Shown here: piece by piece, positions 1 to 5,482 of the stretch
Layout of the letters: each line of letters starts with the position of its first letter
How positions within the stretch are numbered: position 1 is the first letter of the stretch
Source of the DNA: Methanobacteriota archaeon
GTDB lineage: Archaea; Thermoplasmatota; Poseidoniia; Poseidoniales; Thalassarchaeaceae
Assembly: GCA_002714745.1 (NCBI GenBank)
Contig: PAYF01000030.1
Location: forward strand, 6,229 to 11,710
Direction: 5' to 3'
Length of the DNA: 5,482 nt
Translations under genes and position numbers: made by a program
Notes under the pieces: generated by a model
Seen by the model: only the letters and a program-made list of their open reading frames with translations
What the model was told of the DNA's origin: nothing
Databases searched by the model: none

Positions 1-1073
1 ACCGGCATACCCCATGTATCGCTCACGCTTTGATAGTCGAGGCTGAAGTCGGAACCACCCATCTCCACAAGAATGACGACCAAGGTGGCCTTTGCAAAGG
101 TGTACACCACAGCTCCCAGACCCAATAGCAGAACACTTCGGCCGGTGAACGAACCCTCCTTCCAGCGCAGTACACCGAGTGAGAGCATGAATGAGAACGC
201 AGCTACGACTATCCAAGTGAGAGCCTCATTAATTGCAATGGCCCATACTGCGATGTCGCGGTTGACAGCATCGACATCAAAGTCAGACCCTAAACTCGCG
301 ACATAGTCGGCGATTTCTGAGCTGCTAGACGAGAAAACCTGGTATGCTGTGAGCACGGATAGTAGAACCGAGACAATCGATAGACCCCATAACAACGAGG
401 ACCAGATACCTCCCGTGGCACTCTCACGCATGTCAATCATCAGACGGTCTAACTGCCTCTCCCAGCCTAGGCCCTTGGCCAATAGCCAAATTCCGATGAA
501 TAAGGGCATGGCCCCAATTAGAGCCGCTCCGTTGGGCAGAATCAGACCTAGACCAAAAATCATCAGGAATACTGCCACGGGGACTAGCAGACGGGCTCTC
601 CAACGAGGGTCATCGACCGCCTTGGCGATGTAGTAGTAGGTACTCTCGATACCCTTAGACTGCCTCACAATTACCTTCTCGACATGATCAACCCTGACTC
701 TTGAGGTGATGATGGGCAGCGAAGCCTCGTCGTCTGCTCCGTCAGTAACTAGGACTGCGGAATCAGGTTGAAACTCCTGAATCACCTCATCGAGTTGCAT
801 TGCAATAGCACGGTCACTGCGTGGACCAACCCTGACGTCACCCGTCAACAGGGCGATTTCGACCTCATCGTTGCCCTGGGCCCCCTCGACCAATCTGTCG
901 TGATGGTTAAGGGCACCTAGGATCGCGTTTGTGTCCGATTCCTCTGGGTCTGCGATACCTAGCCTGAGGGCCGCAGACAGGGTGGCCTTGCGACCAACCA
1001 CTGGGCCTCTGATGCCTGCCTTGACACCTAGGTCATTGTCCCTATCTACAGTCAGTACGAGAGTTCTCACCAT
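1..1073 (-). CDS. DUF373 family membrane protein, 3' end cut off by window edge
   Basis: The frame is open from the ATG at 1073 to the left edge, giving 357 residues with no stop. A TAG two codons upstream makes this ATG the first possible start of that kind. The N-terminal 155 residues are soluble and match archaeal DUF373: LVLTVDRDNDLG (5-16), a VKAG-GP-VGRKA stretch just after it, a DPEESDTNAI segment, VTDGADDE (109-116), and SKGIESTYYYI (139-149). About five hydrophobic segments follow, near 162-180, 182-199, 227-247, 276-302 and 313-336; a five-serine run (248-252) lies after the third. The function of DUF373 is unknown. The two acidic clusters follow predicted beta strands and might bind metal or a nucleotide, which is inference. 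The gene lies 43 bases after priL on the same strand and probably shares its transcript. No strong Shine-Dalgarno is visible. The family call is confident; the C-terminal end is not in the window. Confidence 0.86.
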   Translation of the reverse strand, partial: MVRTLVLTVDRDNDLGVKAGIRGPVVGRKATLSAALRLGIADPEESDTNAILGALNHHDRLVEGAQGNDEVEIALLTGDVRVGPRSDRAIAMQLDEVIQEFQPDSAVLVTDGADDEASLPIITSRVRVDHVEKVIVRQSKGIESTYYYIAKAVDDPRWRARLLVPVAVFLMIFGLGLILPNGAALIGAMPLFIGIWLLAKGLGWERQLDRLMIDMRESATGGIWSSLLWGLSIVSVLLSVLTAYQVFSSSSSEIADYVASLGSDFDVDAVNRDIAVWAIAINEALTWIVVAAFSFMLSLGVLRWKEGSFTGRSVLLLGLGAVVYTFAKATLVVILVEMGGSDFSLDYQSVSDTWGMP

Positions 1074-1116
1074 GGTCTACTCATCCGATTTGAACAGCGA
1101 TACGGTGCTGCCCATA

Positions 1117-2289
1117 TCAAGAATTGGCCGTATCGGGCTCGCTCTCTGCGACTTCAGACTCTTGAATTTCTTGCGAACTCTCACGGAAACGACTTCTCTG
1201 CTTGGCTCGTATGTACTTCAGCGGATGGGTCAACCACTCCTGATCACAAAGCCTGTCATCTCCAGGCTGAACAGGGCAGCGAGCCGAAGTCTTCAGCGCA
1301 GAGCACCCGTGTGGAGTATAATCTCGCTCGTAAATTTGGTTGACTTGGTATCCTGTGGTCTCTGCGTTGTAGTCAGGAGCGTTGGCGAAGAAGGAACAGG
1401 TCTGCTCCTGACTAAGCCCTATCGATTTCGAGAAGGCGGCGAGGAAGACCCTGCCGACGTGGTTGACATTGACACCTTGATTGAGCTCTGAAACTGCGGA
1501 CTCGAAGCACGGCGGCCAGTCCTCTCTGATGGCCGCTGACATAGGCATCTCTGCTTCTACCTGCTCCGAGAGAAGTAAGGTAATCCTCTCTACTGGCTCC
1601 GAGAACAAAGCGGCGAACTCCTCGCTCATACGACTCATCCGCTCTAGGCAAGAATCGGTTAGATTCTCTCTGACTCGCTCCTTCAAAAGCCTCGCAGTAC
1701 GCCCTCTACTGCTCTCTCCAACGGCGGGATCCATCCTCACCCAACCATCTTCAACCGGGCGATTAGGGAGGTGCCAGTAGGTCCCAGAGATTCTCGGACA
1801 CAACTCAATGAAATCGACCATTGGAATCCAGTAGACAACATCCTCGTTGCCCCGTTTAGGCTCAGTACGAATATCCGAGATGTACGACGAGGCTATTAAC
1901 TCGAAATTACCCAAATCATCTCCGAACAGAATGTCAGCTCGACTAGCCTCGCCCTCAACCCAACGAGCTAACAATCTCTCGTTGAAAGAAGCACATACTA
2001 CGAGCATAGCATGCAGGAATGACAATACCTCAGTCATACGACCAACCTCGGTCGAAAGATCGACCGTAGTCGCGGTATCGGCTCCGTCCTTGTGCATGAC
2101 ACTATCAAGGAGTCTGAGCCTACCTTGAGTCCTAATATCCTCCAACCAAGGGGCCTCAATTAGGTCTTCAATGGTGATCCCGTTGGCATCCAATATCTGT
2201 CGCATATGTTCCCTACCCTGAGGCATGAATGGATAGCGAGCCAAGAACCTCTCGTCCTCTATGGTAGGGAGAGCCAGTGGCATGGGCAT
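1117..2289 (-). CDS. priL: DNA primase large subunit PriL (iron-sulfur subunit)
   Basis: This 390-residue protein is the regulatory subunit of archaeal/eukaryotic-type primase. It pairs with catalytic PriS to make RNA primers for replication. The helical N-terminal domain holds an ERFLARYPFMP segment near 13-23, usual for the family start, and a WIPMVDFIEL stretch (154-163). The C-terminal domain carries the Fe-S signature: WPPC (Cys261), NHVGRVFLAAF (276-286), a SFFANAPDYN segment (299-308), YTPHGCSALKTSARC (Cys329, Cys338) and LCDQEWLTHPLKYIR (Cys348). Those four cysteines are the expected [4Fe-4S] ligands, so the protein looks functional. The last 25 residues form a Ser/Glu-rich tail. The start is taken as ATG 2289; ATG 2283 (Met3) is an equally plausible start that would drop two residues. 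No Shine-Dalgarno is seen, so the message may be leaderless. It diverges from mptE and is followed by the DUF373 gene. PriS is not in the window. Confidence 0.95.
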   Translation of the reverse strand: MPMPLALPTIEDERFLARYPFMPQGREHMRQILDANGITIEDLIEAPWLEDIRTQGRLRLLDSVMHKDGADTATTVDLSTEVGRMTEVLSFLHAMLVVCASFNERLLARWVEGEASRADILFGDDLGNFELIASSYISDIRTEPKRGNEDVVYWIPMVDFIELCPRISGTYWHLPNRPVEDGWVRMDPAVGESSRGRTARLLKERVRENLTDSCLERMSRMSEEFAALFSEPVERITLLLSEQVEAEMPMSAAIREDWPPCFESAVSELNQGVNVNHVGRVFLAAFSKSIGLSQEQTCSFFANAPDYNAETTGYQVNQIYERDYTPHGCSALKTSARCPVQPGDDRLCDQEWLTHPLKYIRAKQRSRFRESSQEIQESEVAESEPDTANS

Positions 2290-2351
2290 GAAAGCAGATA
2301 CTCGCGAGGGTTATTCAACACTCACCATGTCCTTCTACTGGAGCAGAGTGC
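2290..2351. promoter_or_regulatory. Divergent promoter region between priL and mptE
   Basis: These 62 bases must hold the promoters of both priL (leftward) and mptE (rightward). The clearest AT-rich block is TTATTCAA at 2311-2318, read TTGAATAA on the other strand. It lies 22-29 bases upstream of the priL ATG, the distance expected of a TATA-like element for a leaderless transcript. It lies 34-41 bases upstream of the mptE ATG, which would suit a transcript with a short leader. An 8-base perfect palindrome, CTCGCGAG, sits at 2301-2308 between the block and priL. Neither element matches a strong archaeal TATA/BRE consensus, so the assignment is inferred mainly from the divergent layout. Confidence 0.4.
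2340..2343 (+). promoter_or_regulatory. Shine-Dalgarno-like site of mptE
   Basis: GGAG lies eight bases before the ATG at 2352, a normal spacing for pairing with the 16S rRNA 3' end. It supports 2352 as the mptE start, which is also the first ATG in that frame after an upstream TGA at 2289-2291. priL on the other side of the same gap shows no such site. Confidence 0.5.
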
Positions 2352-3107
2352 ATGGACAAGCCGACCGAACTCCTCCCAGTGGATCCTAGGTTGGTCCACA
2401 TCCAATCTGATGTTCGAGAGCACTTCGACTGGAATTCGAGCGAAGACCTCTCAAGCGCCAGAGACCTACTTGAACAGGTTGAATCCTATGACATCAGGCC
2501 ATGGGAGCGACCCCAGCGTACTGCTAACGTGGCTACGGTATACCGCAGACTGGTTCTTCGCGAGACAGAAGTAGCAATCCTAGGAGCTGCAGTCGAGCCA
2601 GAGGAAGTCGAAGAAATCCTTCAACGACCATCCTTGCTAGTGGCCGCAGATGGAGCTGCTGGAGTTTTCTCAATGCTTCCAGGCTCAACTGCAGAGAGGG
2701 CATGGTCGAGACTGATTTGTATTGTCAGCGACGCCGACGGAGGAGAAGGCACCTATGAGGCGGTGGAGCGCAGTAAGCCGATTTTCCTACACGCACATGG
2801 CGACAACCGAACGGATTGGGAAGCCCTGTTGGATTATGCTTCCCGAGTTGCTACCCCCCCTCCGCTAATTCTAACTCATCAGACTAATTCACCCATTGAA
2901 GGAATGAGCAATCCGGGAGGCTTCACCGATGGAGACAGGGCCGCCTGCATCGTTCGCTCGATCGGTGTACCATTAGAATCGATCTCCATGCTTGGCACCC
3001 GTACGGATGTTGTAGGACGTTGGTCAGGAATTACCGATGAAAAGGCTAAGTTGGAGAAGTTGAAGTGGATGAGAGAAGTATTGAAGATCCTCGAAATCGG
3101 ATTCTAG
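2352..3107 (+). CDS. mptE: 6-hydroxymethyl-7,8-dihydropterin diphosphokinase, MptE type
   Basis: The 251-residue protein matches the archaeal MptE family (DUF115-like). MptE transfers diphosphate from ATP to 6-hydroxymethyl-7,8-dihydropterin in the cytoplasm, the step before joining to the aromatic half of folate or methanopterin-type cofactors. It is unrelated in sequence to bacterial FolK. Signature motifs appear in the family order: LVAADGA (96-102), IVSDADGGEG (124-133, Asp127 and Asp129), HAHGDN (147-152), GGFTDGDRA (189-197), then a LGTRTDVVGRWSG segment (214-226) and a Lys-rich helix at the C-terminus. The Asp-rich motifs are those expected to bind Mg-ATP. Residues 1-70 are less conserved and form the N-terminal domain. 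Length is near the family norm. The gene is the only one here on the plus strand; it diverges from priL and its stop overlaps the polC stop by four bases. The family is confident; which pterin cofactor the cell makes cannot be read from this window. Confidence 0.92.
   Translation: MDKPTELLPVDPRLVHIQSDVREHFDWNSSEDLSSARDLLEQVESYDIRPWERPQRTANVATVYRRLVLRETEVAILGAAVEPEEVEEILQRPSLLVAADGAAGVFSMLPGSTAERAWSRLICIVSDADGGEGTYEAVERSKPIFLHAHGDNRTDWEALLDYASRVATPPPLILTHQTNSPIEGMSNPGGFTDGDRAACIVRSIGVPLESISMLGTRTDVVGRWSGITDEKAKLEKLKWMREVLKILEIGF
3104..3107. other. Shared CTAG stop overlap of convergent mptE and polC
   Basis: The palindrome CTAG provides TAG to mptE at 3105-3107 on the plus strand and TAG to polC at 3106-3104 on the minus strand. 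The two convergent reading frames therefore overlap by four bases and leave no room for an intergenic terminator. Any 3' transcript ends must fall inside the opposite gene. Confidence 0.97.
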
Positions 3108-5482
3108 ATGAAGTCTTCAAGAGTCATCACAGTCACTTTGTCGTCATTGAACAGTGAATCGACGCTGTCAGTCATCCATCCGACTCTCTGCTTGGTATAA
3201 TCGTCCACACCATATCTCTCCATTACCTCGCTTGTGATTTTGATATACTTTCGAACAGCACCCTCCGAGACAGTCAGTACCACATTACCTCCACAAAGCG
3301 CACCACCCTCTTGTGATGCACCAAGCCCTAGACCTGTGCTGCTGGTAGTCTGGATACACTTTCCAGCCAGAGGCATTCTTCGATACGAATGAGCGCACTT
3401 CACGCAACGCACCTTCTGTCTGGTGAAAGCCATCAGGTTTCCACGCAGGTCAGGAAGGAAGTGAGATTCGATGACCTGAGAGGCTACTCTAGCTGCACTC
3501 ACTGATCGTAACCGCCGACCTATTGCCAGCTGCGCGAGCATCTTGTCCTCCATCGTCTTGAGTGTCTTGTAGGAGGAATTCACCGGCCCCGAATCCAATT
3601 CTCCTGAGTCGTGAGTCCAGCCATAGCCTCGGATTTCTCCAACTGTCCCAACTCGACCATCAACCAAGTCAACGATGTCTTCCAATTCGGAAGGGTGAGG
3701 CTGTGACTTCGTGCCTTCGTAGAACGCCTTGCTGTACGACCATCCACAGTCCACGTTGAGAGCCTCCTTGTCGATCTCACTAGCATCAATCCTAGTGCTC
3801 AGAACAAGAGGGGCATCCATCCTACCGCCTCTGCCGGAGGGCAGTATGGACTTGGAGAAGTTGAGCAACCCATCTAGCAGCATCATCAGACTGTCCTCAT
3901 CCCCGTCACAATTCCTTCTCTTGGCGGCATGGAAGAGTGGATGGGCGTATCCAGCAGACGCATCGGTCCAGCCGATTATCCTGCAGAGCACACCCCCTGA
4001 GGTGTGGGGGGCCAATCCTATTCCTAGGTGACCAACTAGGTCCAACTCTTCTGTAGCACGATAGAACGGCTCCATCTTGTAGAATCTAATCAGTAAATCG
4101 TCCACGAATTGACAAGTCGACAGAAGATGCTGTTTAGCCGACCTAGAAGCAACGAAATCTTGAGGCAGCAACTCCAGCATTTGATCATCCGTTTGCAGAG
4201 GTTCACTGAAGACATCATGGGAGTAGCCGAGTTCGGCAAGACGTTGCCATGGTGTGCCAATCTCACTAGGTCTGAAATGAGTCAGCGGAACGTCACTCAT
4301 GTCGTAGCGGGATGTTCCGTCACGGAACACAGAGACCCCGTGCCTGGCTCGCAGTATACCTTTTTCCAGAGGCTCTGGTGTTTGACCAACTGAGATTAAC
4401 CCCTTGACCGCCTTGATTCTGTCAGGTATCCTGTTGAGTCCCAAACCCCTTCTCTTCGTCTCGACAATCTTGCCAAGAGGAACACTGGTCCTCTGACCCA
4501 TCCTTCTCCTATTATGGTCACCTCTTCTCTTCCTGATACTGGTTCTGCCACCACACTCCTCGATCTCCTCAGATAGTCGGTGGTGACATCTCAGGTGTGG
4601 CGTATCCTTGCCACACTTGTTGCAAACTCGGGGGCCCATCTCAACCCTGACCGAACCCTTAGCAGCGGCTTGGCCTAGAAGTCGCTGAGGACCACCACTC
4701 TCACCTATCGGATACAAAGCATGGACCATCGGTTTCATCTCGCGAACACCGGCTTTCTCAGGCCGACCCATCCTAGAGCCTACTCGGCACGGAACAGAGT
4801 CCTCCCATCTCAGGTTGGACAGCCTCCTGACCAGCCACAGTGACCTCTCGACCTCATGGTCATCGAGCAGAGAGTAAGCGGCCTTGAGCAGCCCCGGGTC
4901 TTCAGGCCCAGGGTCCTCTATTGCAGCTGCTGCTGCCCTGCCCTCAGCATCGGTCTCAGAGATCCCCAGTCCATTCTGCCGGGCTGCAGTCTCTGCTCGC
5001 ATCCTCTCGACGGACCGGACAGCTTCGATACCCTCCTTCCTATCCTTCTCTTTGGCAATCGTATCAGTTGCTTCTCTTATTCTCGTCACTCTATCACTTA
5101 TGTGCGGACCAGCATCTACTGCTACACGGACAGCCCCACTTGCAAACTCTAGGCCGAGACCTTCCAGTAGTCCTTCCCAAGCAGACGTGATGACGATATC
5201 ATCTCCGTCGTGATGATGTTCCACACCCAGAGTCATTAGAGATGACTTGACCACTCCATGGTCATGCACCATGGTCCAACCCGGCCACTCTCCTGTCGAA
5301 GGGGCAGGCAGCCCAATATCTTCGAAGTGAGAATCAGGAGACCAACCCGATGCTTTACCTGGCATACGCAAACTTCCCTCTCCGATTTCAGAATGACACA
5401 ATGCATCGATTAACTGAGGTGCAAACGACATCGGCATGTCAGACCACCAGAAGTTCCACGGAGGGGGGACGGCAGCACCGTA
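3104..5482 (-). CDS. polC: DNA polymerase D large subunit DP2, N-terminal part beyond window
   Basis: This is the catalytic subunit of the archaeal replicative polymerase PolD, partner of the DP1 proofreading exonuclease. The window shows 792 residues; the frame is still open at the right edge, so ATG 5437 is an internal Met. Counting from the first visible codon, the family landmarks run in order: RMGRPEKA (237-244), a VHALYPIGESGG segment, a zinc site CNKC..C..C (Cys287, 290, 299, 310), a very basic stretch (313-345), a DVPLTHFRPSEIGTPW block, GLAPHTSGG, and AHPLFHAAKRRNCDGDED with the catalytic NCDGDED at 524-530 (bases 3893-3913), whose aspartates bind the active-site metal. RGGRMDAPLVL follows, then HFLPDLRGN and a second zinc site (Cys693, 696, 709, 730). 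The second site has an enlarged last loop. No intein is inserted. The C-terminus, VMTLEDFI, resembles a weak PCNA-binding motif. Full family length is usually well over 1,000 residues, so roughly a third is missing. Confidence 0.97.
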   Translation of the reverse strand, partial: YGAAVPPPWNFWWSDMPMSFAPQLIDALCHSEIGEGSLRMPGKASGWSPDSHFEDIGLPAPSTGEWPGWTMVHDHGVVKSSLMTLGVEHHHDGDDIVITSAWEGLLEGLGLEFASGAVRVAVDAGPHISDRVTRIREATDTIAKEKDRKEGIEAVRSVERMRAETAARQNGLGISETDAEGRAAAAAIEDPGPEDPGLLKAAYSLLDDHEVERSLWLVRRLSNLRWEDSVPCRVGSRMGRPEKAGVREMKPMVHALYPIGESGGPQRLLGQAAAKGSVRVEMGPRVCNKCGKDTPHLRCHHRLSEEIEECGGRTSIRKRRGDHNRRRMGQRTSVPLGKIVETKRRGLGLNRIPDRIKAVKGLISVGQTPEPLEKGILRARHGVSVFRDGTSRYDMSDVPLTHFRPSEIGTPWQRLAELGYSHDVFSEPLQTDDQMLELLPQDFVASRSAKQHLLSTCQFVDDLLIRFYKMEPFYRATEELDLVGHLGIGLAPHTSGGVLCRIIGWTDASAGYAHPLFHAAKRRNCDGDEDSLMMLLDGLLNFSKSILPSGRGGRMDAPLVLSTRIDASEIDKEALNVDCGWSYSKAFYEGTKSQPHPSELEDIVDLVDGRVGTVGEIRGYGWTHDSGELDSGPVNSSYKTLKTMEDKMLAQLAIGRRLRSVSAARVASQVIESHFLPDLRGNLMAFTRQKVRCVKCAHSYRRMPLAGKCIQTTSSTGLGLGASQEGGALCGGNVVLTVSEGAVRKYIKITSEVMERYGVDDYTKQRVGWMTDSVDSLFNDDKVTVMTLEDFI

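Noticed and set aside
931..1491. Open reading frame of 186 codons on the plus strand
   Set aside because: It is antisense to the start of the DUF373 gene and the Fe-S domain of priL, both recognised from conserved motifs, and its own product looks like no known protein.
2206..2574. Open reading frame of 122 codons on the plus strand across the priL start and mptE
   Set aside because: It crosses the divergent promoter, overlaps mptE in another frame and has no recognisable motif; mptE has full family motifs and a Shine-Dalgarno-like site.
3989..4006. Hairpin CACACC-6-GGTGTG as a terminator
   Set aside because: It lies inside the conserved APHTSGGV coding segment of polC and lacks a T-run; codon choice explains it.
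4856..5213. Several overlapping plus-strand frames of 89-109 codons
   Set aside because: They are antisense to polC in an Ala/Glu/Arg-rich region where stop-free opposite frames are expected; their Ser/Pro/Leu-rich products look like shadows.
5256..5274. Two CCATGG copies forming a small repeat or palindrome
   Set aside because: They encode the polC segment TMVHDHG and are too short to mean more.
5435..5437. ATG at 5437 as the true start of polC
   Set aside because: The same frame is open to the window edge (15 further codons, including PPPWNFWWSD), and the family needs several hundred more N-terminal residues.
1..5482. CRISPR array, transposon, toxin-antitoxin, tRNA/rRNA or defence system
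   Set aside because: No repeated spaced units, terminal inverted repeats, clover-leaf sequence or defence-type motifs were seen; four core archaeal genes account for nearly every base.

Overview
The window looks like ordinary archaeal chromosome. The organism is most likely a euryarchaeote of the Thermoplasmatota/marine group II (Poseidoniales) type. Family D DNA polymerase, PriL-type primase, an archaeal MptE pterin kinase and a DUF373 protein together point firmly to Archaea. The narrower placement rests on general resemblance of the proteins and on mixed base composition, and is an inference.

Layout from left to right: (1) 1-1073, minus strand: 5' part of a DUF373-family membrane protein that runs off the left edge without a stop. 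(2) 1117-2289, minus: priL, the Fe-S large subunit of DNA primase, complete; 43 bases separate it from the DUF373 gene, so the two are probably one transcript. (3) 2290-2351: a 62-base divergent promoter region. (4) 2352-3107, plus: mptE, 6-hydroxymethyl-7,8-dihydropterin diphosphokinase, complete. (5) 3104-5482, minus: polC, the catalytic large subunit (DP2) of DNA polymerase D, lacking its N-terminal part because the gene starts beyond the right edge. mptE and polC converge and overlap by four bases, the palindrome CTAG, which gives both genes a TAG stop. Coding density is very high, and no stretch over 62 bases lacks a gene.

Two of the four genes work at the replication fork: primase PriS/PriL makes primers and PolD extends them with the PCNA clamp. 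mptE belongs to pterin cofactor (folate/methanopterin-type) synthesis. The DUF373 protein is of unknown function, with a soluble N-terminal domain followed by about five membrane segments.

I found no CRISPR array, mobile element, RNA gene, defence island or other clearly new system. The points most worth a second look are an enlarged C-terminal zinc knuckle in DP2, a degenerate PCNA-binding motif at its extreme C-terminus, the shared CTAG stop, and the DUF373 gene downstream of priL.
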